Assembly (NCBI RefSeq): GCF_013369485.1
Contig: NZ_JABWEB010000002.1
Span: 1-64,000, forward strand
Length of the DNA: 64,000 bases
Source: Massilia sp. BJB1822
Lineage (GTDB): Bacteria > Pseudomonadota > Gammaproteobacteria > Burkholderiales > Burkholderiaceae_D
Reading direction: 5' to 3'
Shown: piece by piece, positions 8,393 through 17,110 of the stretch
Numbering within the stretch: position 1 is the stretch's first letter
Layout: each line of letters opens with the position of its first letter
Notes under the pieces: model-generated
Seen by the model: only the letters and a program-made list of their open reading frames with translations
Database searches by the model: none
Told to the model about the DNA's origin: nothing
Made by a program: the position numbers and the translations under genes

Positions 8393-8869
8393 TTAATGAT
8401 GCCCATCGAGTACAGAACTAGTCCTTGCGGAATGATCCGGATCTGAACCCGCCAGTCGCTTGATCCAGGCGCCGCACTCTCCAGCCCCTTCGATCACGTA
8501 CCAGTTTACCGCCAGCAGGTAGCTCTGCTTTTCGTCGGACGCGAAATATTCCATGCCAAACGCGTTTTCGAAGACCTTTGCCAGGCTTCTGCCATCGTGC
8601 AGGATAAGCACGCGATCCTTGTCGGCTGCGCGCTGCTCGAAGAAGACATAGACCGGCGCGGCATCCAGATGGCTGGAGTACGTGAATTCGTTGGGTTCCA
8701 GTGGAATGGAAATGGAGTCGTGTCCAATTGCCAGGTGGCCGGACATGCGCGCCGGCTTGAATTTGCCGATGACTTCAGCCATGAATTGGCGCGATGACTC
8801 CGCATCCAGCGCGGAGCAGGACAATCCCAACTCCTGGGCGGAGCTTAGAAACTCATTGATGCAGGACAT
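8393..8869 (-). CDS. hypothetical protein, unrecognised family
   Basis: The frame encodes 158 residues from ATG 8869 (MSCINEFLSSAQELG). It has no signal peptide and no membrane segment. The composition is balanced, with alternating beta-type stretches (HDSISIPLEPNEF, APVYVFFEQ, DRVLILHDG, SYLLAVNWYVIEGAGECG), suggesting a compact alpha/beta soluble protein; small immunity-like proteins look similar, but I cannot assign one. It lies 29 bases downstream of the diguanylate cyclase on the same strand, so the two could be co-transcribed. It is convergent with the antitoxin gene. Confidence 0.65.
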   Translation of the reverse strand: MSCINEFLSSAQELGLSCSALDAESSRQFMAEVIGKFKPARMSGHLAIGHDSISIPLEPNEFTYSSHLDAAPVYVFFEQRAADKDRVLILHDGRSLAKVFENAFGMEYFASDEKQSYLLAVNWYVIEGAGECGAWIKRLAGSDPDHSARTSSVLDGHH

Positions 8870-8898
8870 TGCTTGAACACTTTGCTGTATGCCGTCGC

Positions 8899-10257
8899 TC
8901 AGCGCATCACCAGCGCCTTCACCGCCTCCAGCGAGTCGCCGCTGGAACGGGTGGCGCGCACCTGGTTGCGGCCGCCTTCCTTGGCCACGTACATGGCGCG
9001 GTCTGCGGCCACGAACAGGGACTCGGTGCTGTCGAGCTGGCTGGGGTGGATGGTCGCCACGCCGATGCTGACGGTGATGTGCGGCGAGGTCACCGAGCGT
9101 GGATGCGGCAGCTGCAGCGACTCGATATGCGCGCGGATCGATTCGGCCAGCAGATAGGCCGAATCCGAATCCGTCTCCGCGAACAGCAGCACGAATTCTT
9201 CGCCGCCGTAGCGCGCCGCCAGGTCGGTGGCGCGCAGGGCGTGCGAGTTGATGGCCTGCGCCACCTTCTGCAGGCAGACGTCGCCCGCGGCATGGCCCAG
9301 GGTGTCGTTGTACAGCTTGAAGTGGTCCACATCGAGCACCACCAGCGATAGCGCGGCGCCGCTGCGCAGGGCGCGCTGCCATTCTTTTTCGAGGAAGCTG
9401 TCGAAGTGGCGCCGGTTGGCGATCTTGGTCAGCGGGTCGATCATGGCGGCGCGCTGCAGGGCGTCTTCCGACAGCTTGTGGTGGGTGATGTCGTGCAGCA
9501 GGCCGATGAACAGGGGCTGGCGCAGGAACATGGGCGTCAGCGTCAGGTCCATGCAGACCGAGGAACCGTTGTGGTGGCGGATGATGACTTCGCGCGTGCC
9601 GTGGCTGTAGGCCGTCTCCGGATTGGCGGCGTAGCGCGCGAAGTAGTCGAGGTATTCCTGCGCCACCAGGGGATTGAGCAGGTCCGAAATCGTTTGTCCG
9701 GCCAGTTCGTTCGCGGCATAGCCCAGGTAGTGGTCGCAGGCCGGGTTGGTAAACTGGATGCGGCCGTCGGCCTCGATGATCAGCAAGCCTTCGGCCATAT
9801 TGTTGACGATGGTGCGCAGGCGTTCGGCCTGTTCCTGTTGGGACTCCTGGCTGATGCGGATCTGCAGCTGGGTGCGCACGCGGGCGCAGACCTCGGCCAT
9901 GCGCAGCGGCTTGCCGATGTAGTCGACGGCGCCGCAATCGAAGCCGGCCACCACGTCCTCGGCTTCGGTGCGCGCACTCATGAAGATCACGGGAATGCGC
10001 TGGGTGATAGGGCTGGCTTTCAGCTGGCGGCAAGTCTCGATGCCGTCCATGCCGGGCATGACCACGTCCAGCAGAATCAGGTCGGGGTGCACGCGGCGCG
10101 CGATCTGCAGGGCGCGCTCGCCGGAATTGGCGACAAAGGTTTGATAGCCTTGCTCGACCATCATCTTGCGCAGGGCGCTCAGGCTCTCTGGAGCGTCGTC
10201 CACGATCAGAATCGCAGCGTCGCGCTGCGTGGCAATGCTCGTACCGCCTAGGTTCAT
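8899..10257 (-). CDS. response regulator with PAS and GGDEF domains (diguanylate cyclase)
   Basis: The 452-residue protein consists of a CheY-like receiver (about residues 12-130; the phosphoacceptor Asp lies in LILLDVVMPGMDG), a PAS domain (about 150-265) and a C-terminal GGDEF domain (about 285-440). The active-site motif is GGEEF, and RATD lies exactly five residues before it, giving an intact product-inhibition I-site. It should make cyclic di-GMP from two GTP when phosphorylated, under feedback control. No partner histidine kinase is adjacent. I took ATG 10257; a TTG at 10287 would add ten residues. Neither start has a clear ribosome binding site. Confidence 0.9.
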   Translation of the reverse strand: MNLGGTSIATQRDAAILIVDDAPESLSALRKMMVEQGYQTFVANSGERALQIARRVHPDLILLDVVMPGMDGIETCRQLKASPITQRIPVIFMSARTEAEDVVAGFDCGAVDYIGKPLRMAEVCARVRTQLQIRISQESQQEQAERLRTIVNNMAEGLLIIEADGRIQFTNPACDHYLGYAANELAGQTISDLLNPLVAQEYLDYFARYAANPETAYSHGTREVIIRHHNGSSVCMDLTLTPMFLRQPLFIGLLHDITHHKLSEDALQRAAMIDPLTKIANRRHFDSFLEKEWQRALRSGAALSLVVLDVDHFKLYNDTLGHAAGDVCLQKVAQAINSHALRATDLAARYGGEEFVLLFAETDSDSAYLLAESIRAHIESLQLPHPRSVTSPHITVSIGVATIHPSQLDSTESLFVAADRAMYVAKEGGRNQVRATRSSGDSLEAVKALVMR

Positions 10258-10418
10258 GCTGGCCTGAAAAGAAGGGTTCGGTCCCAACGATCATACCGAA
10301 GGGACAATGGAAATTGTTGGAAAACATTGCCATGTTGACCGAAAAAGACGCCCAATGGCAGCCAAATCGGTAAAACCGGTATTTCTAATGGGAAATTATA
10401 GTTACTTATAGTCAAGAT

Positions 10419-10486
10419 GTTGCGGCTTAACGTCATTCTCGTTGTTAAGCCGCAACAGCGTGCGCGGCAGCAGGACGCTGCCGCGC
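10419..10486. repeat. two consecutive long inverted repeats
   Basis: The 242 bp between the diguanylate cyclase start and the aminotransferase end contain two perfect stem-loops. One is a 13-bp stem, GTTGCGGCTTAAC / GTTAAGCCGCAAC (10419-10431 and 10444-10456, 12-base loop). The other is a 10-bp stem, GCGCGGCAGC / GCTGCCGCGC (10462-10471 and 10477-10486, 5-base loop). They follow the aminotransferase gene on the minus strand. Neither is followed by a T-run, so they are unlikely to be simple intrinsic terminators; they may stabilise mRNA or act as bidirectional barriers. Confidence 0.6.
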
Positions 10487-10499
10487 GGCGGGGAGGGGA

Positions 10500-11693
10500 T
10501 TACACGCGGGCGGACAGCAGCTTGCCCAGGATTTCGATGCCGGTGCGGATGCGGTCCGGCGCCACGGTCACGAAGGACAGGCGCAGGGTGTTGGTTTCCG
10601 GCTCGTTGGCGTAGAACGGCGCGCCCGGCACGAAAGCGACTTTCTGCTTGATCGCTTCGTCCAGCAGTTCCATGGCGTTGATGTGCTTCGGCAGGGTGAC
10701 CCAGATGAACATGCCGCCTTCTGGCTTGGTCCAGGTGACGCCGGCCGGGAAGTGCTCGTCCATCGCCTGCAGCATGGCCTGGCACTGGTTGCCGTACAGT
10801 TCGCGGATGGTCGGGATGTGCTGGTCGAGGAAGCCATCCTTGATCACTTCGTGCACCACCATCTGGGTCAGCTGGGCGGTGTGCAGGTCGGCGGCCTGTT
10901 TGGCCAGTTCCAGACGGCGCACCAGCGGCAGCGGGGCCACCACATAGCCCAGGCGGATGCCCGGGGTCAGCACTTTGGAGAAGGAACCCATATAGATCAC
11001 GCCTTCCGGGTTCATCGCCACCATCTTCGGCATCGGCTCGCCCTTGTAGCTCAGGGCGCCGTAAGGATCGTCCTCGATCAGCGGCAGGCCCAGACGGGCG
11101 CAGGTTTCTACCAGTTCCAGGCGGCGCTCGGCCGACAGGGTGCGGCCGGTCGGGTTCTGGAAGTTCGGCAGCGCGTACAGCAGGCGCGCGCCCTGGGCCA
11201 CTTTGTCCAGCGAGGAGGGAATCAGGCCGTGTTCGTCGGTGTCGACCGACTTGAATTCAGGACGGTAGACCGAGAAGGCTTGCAGCGCGCCCAGATAGCT
11301 TGGCGTTTCCACCAGCACGCGGCTGCCTTCGTCGATCAGCACCTTGCCCAGCAGGTCCAGCGCCTGCTGCGAGCCGGAGACCATCAGCACTTGTTCCGGC
11401 ACGATCCTGGCGCCATTGGTCGAGAGCGAATCGGCAATCCACTGGCGCAGCGGCATATAGCCATCGGTCGGGCCGTATTGCAGGGCGACCTTGCCGTTAT
11501 TCGACAGGACTTTGTCGAACGCTTGCTTCATCATCTCCACCGGGAAGGTGGCGGGGGAAGGCAGGCCGCCGGCGAAGGAAATGATTTCCGGCTGCTGCGT
11601 GACCTTCAGGATCTCGCGGATGAAGGAGCTTTGCATCTGGCTGGCGCGTTCGGAGAAGCGCCACTGGAGCGGATTGGGGTTTTCGATTTTCAT
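10500..11693 (-). CDS. PLP-dependent aminotransferase, class I fold (2-aminoadipate/MocR-like type)
   Basis: This 397-residue fold-type I aminotransferase carries the expected markers in order: IISFAGGLPSPATFP near the N-terminus, LQYGPTDGYMPLRQW, MVSGSQQALDLLGK, PNFQNPTGRTLS, EDDPYGALSY, and the PLP lysine in MGSFSKVLTPGIRLGYV. This pattern is that of LysN-like 2-aminoadipate or branched/aromatic aminotransferases; the exact amino acid is not predictable. I chose ATG 11693, which is preceded by GAGAGAATCGT, over a longer frame. The next gene upstream on the same strand encodes a RidA protein, whose role in removing reactive enamine/imine intermediates fits a PLP enzyme partner. Confidence 0.9.
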   Translation of the reverse strand: MKIENPNPLQWRFSERASQMQSSFIREILKVTQQPEIISFAGGLPSPATFPVEMMKQAFDKVLSNNGKVALQYGPTDGYMPLRQWIADSLSTNGARIVPEQVLMVSGSQQALDLLGKVLIDEGSRVLVETPSYLGALQAFSVYRPEFKSVDTDEHGLIPSSLDKVAQGARLLYALPNFQNPTGRTLSAERRLELVETCARLGLPLIEDDPYGALSYKGEPMPKMVAMNPEGVIYMGSFSKVLTPGIRLGYVVAPLPLVRRLELAKQAADLHTAQLTQMVVHEVIKDGFLDQHIPTIRELYGNQCQAMLQAMDEHFPAGVTWTKPEGGMFIWVTLPKHINAMELLDEAIKQKVAFVPGAPFYANEPETNTLRLSFVTVAPDRIRTGIEILGKLLSARV

Positions 11694-11799
11694 ACGATTC
11701 TCTCTTGAGGTGGACAGGGCGGCGCCCGGGCCGGGAACAAGCACGCTTGTGGCGGCTTTGAAAAGAGCGGCGCCGGGTAGGCGTCGCCCACAATCTGTT

Positions 11800-12261
11800 T
11801 TACGCGATTTCGGCGATCATCTCGATCTCAACGCAGGCGCCGCGCGGGATTTGCGCTACGCCGAATGCGGAGCGGGCGTGTTTGCCCGCTGCGCCGAATA
11901 CTTCGCCCAGCAGTTCCGAGCAGCCATTGGTTACCAGGTGTTGGTCGGTGTAGTCCGGGGTCGAATTCACCAGACTCATGACTTTAACAATGCGTTTCAC
12001 GCGGGTCAGGTCGCCGCCGCAGGCATCTTGCAGGGTGCCGATCAGGTCGATGGCGATGGCGCGCGCGGCTTGCTGGCCTTCTTCGGTCGAAATGTTCTTG
12101 CCCAGCTGGCCCACCCATGGGTTGCCATCGGCTTTTTTGGCGATGTGGCCGGAGATGAACACCAGGTTGCCGGTCTGGACGTGCATGACGTAGGCAGCCA
12201 CGGGCGCGGCCGGAGCGGCCAGCGTGATATCGAGCGATTTCAGTTTTTCGTAAACAGACAT
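11800..12261 (-). CDS. RidA/YjgF family protein
   Basis: This 153-residue member of the longer RidA (YjgF/YER057c/UK114) subgroup is expected to hydrolyse reactive enamines/imines released by PLP enzymes. Typical stretches are GNLVFISGHIAKKADG, QAARAIAIDLIGTLQDACGGDLTRVKRIVKV and SAFGVAQIPRGACVEIEMIAEI. The usual catalytic Arg of the C-terminal IPR motif is present in QIPRGACVE. It lies about 100 bp upstream of the aminotransferase gene on the same strand, so the two may share a transcript. Confidence 0.92.
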   Translation of the reverse strand: MSVYEKLKSLDITLAAPAAPVAAYVMHVQTGNLVFISGHIAKKADGNPWVGQLGKNISTEEGQQAARAIAIDLIGTLQDACGGDLTRVKRIVKVMSLVNSTPDYTDQHLVTNGCSELLGEVFGAAGKHARSAFGVAQIPRGACVEIEMIAEIA

Positions 12262-12411
12262 TTTGTATCCGAAGAAAATGGCCGAAGGTTCGGCGGGTTA
12301 GGGGTAATGGTGCCGGCTGCGAAGCCGCGAGAACGATATTGTACGTCTTGCAGCGTCACATGCCCACAAATCCGGCGCGGCGTCCCCGTATCAGCCCATT
12401 GCGCCCCCGTT

Positions 12412-13353
12412 TCAGCGCCGGATCTGGGCGCGGCGGCCGATGCCGACCACCGCGATCACGGCCAGGGCGAACAGCATATGCTCCCCTTGCAGCGGCTCGC
12501 CCAGCACCAGCGCGGCGCCCAGCAGCGAGAGGAAGGGCTGCACCAGCTGCACCTGGCCCACGCGCGCCACCCCGCCCAGCGCCATACCGCGATACCAGAA
12601 GAAGAAACCGATAAACATCGAAAACACGGAAACATAGGCAAAGCCGCCCCAGGCGCGCAGACCGGCGTGGGAGAAGGCGGAAGGGTCTTGCCAGATCAGC
12701 CACAGGCTGATGGGCAGGGCCACCGGCAGCGACAGCACCAGCCCCCAGCTGATGACTTGTTGCCCGCCCATGCTTTGCGACAGGCGGCCGCCTTCCGCAT
12801 AGCCGATGGCGGCGGCCAGCACGGCGGCGAACACCGCCAGGTCGGCCAGATGCAGGCTGCCGCCGCTCTGGCGCAGCGCAAAGACCAGAACCAGGCCGGA
12901 ACCCAGCAAGGCGGAAGCCCAGAAGGCAGCGGAAGGCCGCTCATTGCCGCGCAGCGCCGAGCACAGGGCCGTGGCCAGCGGCAGCACGCCCACCAGCACC
13001 GCGCCGTGCGCGGCGGGCAGCGAGCGCATGGCGATGGAGGTCAGCAGCGGAAAGCCGACCACGCAGCCGGCCGCCACCACCAGCAGCTGCGGCAGCGCGG
13101 AGCGCGGCGGCAAGGACTCGCGCTTCCACCACAGCCAGAGCGCAGCCAGCACGCCCGCCGCCACGGCGCGGCCCATGGCCACGAATACCGGGTCGAGCGC
13201 GGCCACCGCCATGCGGGTGAAGGGCAGGGTCAGGCTGAAAATGGCGACGCCGGCCAGGCCAAGCAGCATGCCCATGCTTTCGTCGGACAGGCCGCCATGG
13301 CCTTGCGTGGCGAGCGGCTTGCCGGGCAGGGGGCTGTGGGTGGCGTTCTTCAT
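12412..13353 (-). CDS. EamA/DMT family transporter
   Basis: This 313-residue integral membrane protein has two EamA repeats and about ten hydrophobic helices, a typical drug/metabolite exporter of the 10-TMS class. The hydrophobic spans begin at MLLGLAGVAIFSLTLPF. Its start codon overlaps the stop of the threonine dehydratase gene (ATGA), so both are translated from one mRNA. The pairing suggests export of an amino acid such as threonine or serine, or of a related compound (inference). The MocR regulator across the intergenic region probably controls both. Confidence 0.9.
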   Translation of the reverse strand: MKNATHSPLPGKPLATQGHGGLSDESMGMLLGLAGVAIFSLTLPFTRMAVAALDPVFVAMGRAVAAGVLAALWLWWKRESLPPRSALPQLLVVAAGCVVGFPLLTSIAMRSLPAAHGAVLVGVLPLATALCSALRGNERPSAAFWASALLGSGLVLVFALRQSGGSLHLADLAVFAAVLAAAIGYAEGGRLSQSMGGQQVISWGLVLSLPVALPISLWLIWQDPSAFSHAGLRAWGGFAYVSVFSMFIGFFFWYRGMALGGVARVGQVQLVQPFLSLLGAALVLGEPLQGEHMLFALAVIAVVGIGRRAQIRR

Positions 13354-14336
13354 GGCACGCTCCGGAATGGCTGTTCGTCCAGCACGCGCTGGAACAGTGG
13401 GGCGTCGACATTCGCGCCGGTCAGCGGCAGGCCCAGTTTGCGGCCCTTGACGCGCGGGTCGTTCTTCAGCAGCAGGGCTGCGGCCAGGGCCGCCGCGCCC
13501 GCGCCTTCGCTCAGATTATGGGTGCAGCGGTAATACAGGCGCATGGCGCGCGCCACCTGCTCGTCGCTGACGGCGACGATATCGTCGGCCAGCTCGATAA
13601 TCGGCGGCAGGGAACTGGCGTCGGCCATGCGGCAGGCCAGGCCGTCGGCCAGCTCGGTGCTGACTGGCGCTTCCATCGGCTGGCGGGCGTGGAAGGAGAG
13701 CTGGTAGGCCAGCGCGTGCTCGGACACCACGCCGATCATGCGGGTTTTCAGTCCCAGCGCCCGGCGCGCGGCCAGCGCGGCGCAAATGCCCGAACCCTGG
13801 CCGATGGGGACGAATACCGTGTCCAGATCGGGTTGGGCATGGAACAGCTCCAGCCAGCCGGTCGCCACCCCGGCCACCAGGTCGGGGTGCCAGGACGGCA
13901 CCATATGCAAGCCATCGCGCCGCGCCAGCAGTTGGGCGTGTTCGCGCGCGGCCTGGAAATCGTCGCCATGTTCGATCAGTTGGGCGCCCAGTGAGCGCAT
14001 GGCAGCGTTCTTTTCCACGCTGTTCCCCCGCGGGACCACGATATGCGCGCCCAGGCCGTGGCGGCGCGCGGCAAAGGCCAGCGACTGGCCGTGGTTGCCG
14101 CGGGTGGCGGCGATCACGCCGCGCACTTCGGGTTCGCGTTTGGTCAGCGCGTCCAGGTAGACCAGGCCGCCGCGCACCTTGAAGGCGCCGGTCGGCGTGT
14201 GGTTCTCGTGCTTGATCCAGGCTTCCGTGCCGAGCGCCTCGTTCAGCAGGGGCCAGGAAAATTGCGGCGTGGGCGGCATGGCGCCGTACACGATGGCGGC
14301 GGCGGCTTCGAGTTCGGTGGAGGACGGCAGGGACAT
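13350..14336 (-). CDS. threonine dehydratase-like PLP enzyme (fold type II)
   Basis: The 328-residue enzyme has the fold II PLP lysine in HTPTGAFKVRGGLVYL (about residues 50-65), the Asn-Gly loop ATRGNHGQSLAFAARRHG, and the phosphate-binding glycine region around IGQGSGICAAL. It should deaminate threonine or serine to the 2-oxo acid and ammonia. It has no C-terminal regulatory ACT domain, so it resembles catabolic rather than feedback-inhibited biosynthetic enzymes. I used ATG 14336 because it begins just before the conserved fold, although the frame stays open to 14411. It forms an operon with the EamA exporter. Confidence 0.88.
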   Translation of the reverse strand: MSLPSSTELEAAAAIVYGAMPPTPQFSWPLLNEALGTEAWIKHENHTPTGAFKVRGGLVYLDALTKREPEVRGVIAATRGNHGQSLAFAARRHGLGAHIVVPRGNSVEKNAAMRSLGAQLIEHGDDFQAAREHAQLLARRDGLHMVPSWHPDLVAGVATGWLELFHAQPDLDTVFVPIGQGSGICAALAARRALGLKTRMIGVVSEHALAYQLSFHARQPMEAPVSTELADGLACRMADASSLPPIIELADDIVAVSDEQVARAMRLYYRCTHNLSEGAGAAALAAALLLKNDPRVKGRKLGLPLTGANVDAPLFQRVLDEQPFRSVP

Positions 14337-14352
14337 GGCAGTGCTGGAATCG

Positions 14353-14417
14353 TATTGATAATGGGTGTATCGTAGAATAGCTAAGCAGTACAGTACCAAT
14401 ACACTTATCAATATAAT
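14353..14417. promoter_or_regulatory. MocR / threonine dehydratase intergenic operator and promoter
   Basis: The divergent promoter region holds matching inverted half-sites: TATTGATAATGGGTGTAT at 14353-14370 and ATACACTTATCAATA at 14399-14413 (the left copy has three extra bases between the shared TATTGATAA and GTGTAT blocks). The right half-site runs into a perfect TATAAT (14412-14417) that could be the -10 of the regulator gene starting at 14439. No good -35 was seen. An operator bound by the MocR protein to control both directions is the obvious reading. Confidence 0.6.
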
Positions 14418-14438
14418 TTCACATACTGTAACGGTAAA

Positions 14439-15929
14439 ATGACCAATACACCGGCGCCATCGCTGACTTCATCCTTGCATCGGCCGGGGCAGATCGCCTT
14501 GCTCTCGCGCGACTCCGGCGAGTCGCTGATCGACCAGATCGTGCGCACGGTGACGGCGCGCATCGACGACCGCCTGCTGCGCGCCGGCGCGCGCATGCCC
14601 TCGATCCGCCAGTTCGCCGCCGCCAACGGCGTGTCCGCCTTCACCGTGGTGGCGGCCTACGATAAGCTGGTGGCGCGCGGCTATCTGGAGTCGCGGCGCG
14701 GCGCCGGCTTCTTCATCCGCGAACGCGCGCCGCTGAACGCGCCGGGAACGGCCGATGCCGAGGCCATGAACTTCAGCGCCGGCATGCAGCCGGGCGGCGG
14801 CATGGATGTGGTCTGGCTGATCCGCAATATGTTCCGCGCCACCGCCAATCTGCATATGCCCGGTACCGGCGTGCTGCCGCAGGATTGGCTCGATGGCCCT
14901 GCCATTGCCAACGCCCTGCGCGCGATCAGCCGCCAGAACAGCAATCTGCTGCTGAACTACGGCGTGCCGCAAGGTTTCCTGCCGCTGCGCCAGCAGTTGC
15001 AGCACAAGCTCGCCGAACTGGAAATCGCCGCCACGCCCGAGCAGTTCGTCACCACCAGCGGCGTGACGCAGGCGCTGGACATGGTGGCGCGCGAATTCAC
15101 CCGGCCCGGCGACACCGTGTTTGTCGACGATCCGGCCTGGTTCCTGATGTTCGGCTCTTTTGCCGCGCTGGGCGCCAAGGTGGTGGGCATTCCGCGTCTG
15201 GCCGACGGGCCGGACATCGTGCAGCTGGCCGAGCTGGCGGCCATCCACAAGCCCAAGCTGTATGTGATCAACTCGGTGCTGCACAATCCCAGCTCCACCT
15301 CGCTGTCGGCGGCCAAGGCCTTCCAGATACTGCGCATCGCCGAGGAGCACGGCATCACCGTCGTGGAGGACGATATCTACTGCGATATGCACCCCGGCAG
15401 CGCAGTGCAGCCGGCGACCCGGCTTGCCTCGCTGGACCAGCTGCGGCGCGTGATCTACCTGGGGGGATTTTCCAAGACCATGGCGGCCAATCTGCGCGTG
15501 GGCTTCATCGCCACCTCGCCCGAGCTGGCCGAGCGCCTGGCCGACCGCAAGATGCTGCAAACCCTGACCACCAGCGATCTCGGCGAGCGGGTGGTCTACA
15601 AGATTTTGTCGGAGGGCTTATACCGCAAGCATGTGGAGCGCATCCGCAGCCGCCTTGACAGCCTGCGCTCGCGCACCGTCAAGCAAATGGAGAGGGTGGG
15701 ATTGACGGTGGATGTGGTGGCGCCGGCCGGCATGTTTGTCTGGGCCGATGCCGGCTGCGACACCAATGTGCTGACCGAGCGCGCCTTGAGCGAGAACCTG
15801 CTGCTGGCGCCCGGCAGCCTGTTCTCGCCCAATCAGTTGCCGTCCAGCCGCCTGCGCCTGAACGTGGCCGCGATGCAGGATCCCGCCGTGTGGCGTTTCC
15901 TGCAGCGCGAGCTGGCGCGGTTGGGCTGA
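14439..15929 (+). CDS. MocR-type (GntR-HTH + aminotransferase domain) transcriptional regulator
   Basis: The 496-residue protein joins a GntR winged helix (about residues 25-95; RMPSIRQFAAANGVSAFTVVAAYDKLVARGYLESRRGAGFFI) to a class I aminotransferase-like domain (about 125-490). The PLP lysine motif GGFSKTMAANLRVGF is kept, so the domain can probably bind PLP as a sensor. Members respond to PLP or amino acid derivatives. It is divergent from the threonine dehydratase/EamA pair and is their likely regulator. It ends 14 bases before the convergent Tad TPR gene. Confidence 0.93.
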   Translation: MTNTPAPSLTSSLHRPGQIALLSRDSGESLIDQIVRTVTARIDDRLLRAGARMPSIRQFAAANGVSAFTVVAAYDKLVARGYLESRRGAGFFIRERAPLNAPGTADAEAMNFSAGMQPGGGMDVVWLIRNMFRATANLHMPGTGVLPQDWLDGPAIANALRAISRQNSNLLLNYGVPQGFLPLRQQLQHKLAELEIAATPEQFVTTSGVTQALDMVAREFTRPGDTVFVDDPAWFLMFGSFAALGAKVVGIPRLADGPDIVQLAELAAIHKPKLYVINSVLHNPSSTSLSAAKAFQILRIAEEHGITVVEDDIYCDMHPGSAVQPATRLASLDQLRRVIYLGGFSKTMAANLRVGFIATSPELAERLADRKMLQTLTTSDLGERVVYKILSEGLYRKHVERIRSRLDSLRSRTVKQMERVGLTVDVVAPAGMFVWADAGCDTNVLTERALSENLLLAPGSLFSPNQLPSSRLRLNVAAMQDPAVWRFLQRELARLG

Positions 15930-15943
15930 AGTCCGCTGCGCGC

Positions 15944-17098
15944 CTAGTCGGAGCCGCCGGTGCTCGCCATCAGCGCGGCATCGGCAGTCTGTCCGGCCGC
16001 CGCCAGCGTGGCCTGGGCGTCCTTGCCCAGCACCAGGCGCAGATCGACGGCTTGCAGCTTGTCGCTGGCCTCCAGCACGGCCTTGCCCTGCAGGGCGCTT
16101 TTCAGTTCGGCGGCCTGGCTGGCGTAATCGGGGCCGTACTGGATGGTGGTGATCTGCTGGCGGTAAGGCTTGTCGTTGCTCAGGCGGTCGACCGGAATCC
16201 CGGACAGCACCAGCAGCTCGCGCACCCGGCGCGCCATGCCGGTCGCGCCATTGCCATTGGCGACTTCGATGCGGGCACGGCGCGCGGCAGTGCCGGCGGC
16301 GGTACCAGGGGCGGGCGCTTTCGCCGCCACGGCGGCCACCATGGGCAAGGCGGTGACGACAGGGCGCAGCTTCAGCTCATACACGTTCGGTTTCAGTTCC
16401 ACCAGCTCCATGCGGCTGGTGCGGTGCAGTTGGCCGGCGTCCGGCGTGGCGCTGGCTTCGCTGAGGGGCGGCGCCGAGCTTTCGGTTGCGGGCGCCGCAG
16501 CATAGGCTTCGGCGGCGCTGGCTAGGCTGGCCACGGCCAACGCCGGGCTGATGGCACCGGGCTGCGTCTTGATCGCAGCCGCCAGCGCAGCCGCTTCCGG
16601 CAGGCCATTCTCGCGCGCCGCCGTTTCAGCCAGTTGCAGATTCTCGTAAGCCTTGGGGCCGGCCCCCAGCGCCATCGCCTTGCGCAAGGTGCCGATGGCG
16701 CCCGCATAATCGCCCATCAGGTATTGCACATAACCGAGATTGGTATGCGGCTGGGCCTCGGCCGGATAATCGGCAGCCAGCGCCTGCAACTGCTCGCGTG
16801 CCGCTTCCAGTCGTCCCTGGCGCGCTTCGATGGCGGCCAGCGCGCTGCGCGCTTCCAGCTGGCGCGGATCGAGGGCCAGGGACTGCGCATAAGCGCCCAG
16901 AGCAAGACTGAGCTGGCCGCGCTCCTGGTGGTAGCGTCCGAGGCGGTTCCAGGTGCCGATCTGGTTGCCGGCGCGCGTGCCCGAATCGATGCGCAGCACG
17001 GGCTGCATGGTCAGTTCCTGGCGCGCAGGCGGCGTGCTGCAGGCGCCAATCAGGCCGCAGCCGGCGATGGCGAAGGCAATGGGTTTGAGCTTGTTCAT
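15944..17098 (-). CDS. tadD: Tad-locus TPR lipoprotein with LytR C-terminal domain (TadD-like)
   Basis: This 384-residue protein begins with a lipoprotein signal peptide ending in the lipobox LIGAC (Cys at residue 20). TPR repeats span about residues 45-180 (IGTWNRLGRYHQERGQLSLALGAY, PHTNLGYVQYLMGDYAGAI). The C-terminal region (about 270-355, ARIEVANGNGATGMARRVRELL) matches the LytR_C fold. TadD-type TPR lipoproteins help outer-membrane secretin assembly in Flp pilus systems. The LytR_C extension might bind peptidoglycan (inference). It is the last gene of the Tad operon; the gene symbol is by position and TPR content. Confidence 0.8.
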   Translation of the reverse strand: MNKLKPIAFAIAGCGLIGACSTPPARQELTMQPVLRIDSGTRAGNQIGTWNRLGRYHQERGQLSLALGAYAQSLALDPRQLEARSALAAIEARQGRLEAAREQLQALAADYPAEAQPHTNLGYVQYLMGDYAGAIGTLRKAMALGAGPKAYENLQLAETAARENGLPEAAALAAAIKTQPGAISPALAVASLASAAEAYAAAPATESSAPPLSEASATPDAGQLHRTSRMELVELKPNVYELKLRPVVTALPMVAAVAAKAPAPGTAAGTAARRARIEVANGNGATGMARRVRELLVLSGIPVDRLSNDKPYRQQITTIQYGPDYASQAAELKSALQGKAVLEASDKLQAVDLRLVLGKDAQATLAAAGQTADAALMASTGGSD

Positions 17099-17110
17099 GA
17101 TGGTTTCCTT

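Noticed and set aside
10338..10410. AT-rich segment upstream of the diguanylate cyclase as a defined promoter
   Set aside because: An imperfect inverted repeat (around AAATCGGT / ACCGGTATTT) is present, but no -35/-10 pair with acceptable spacing could be fixed.
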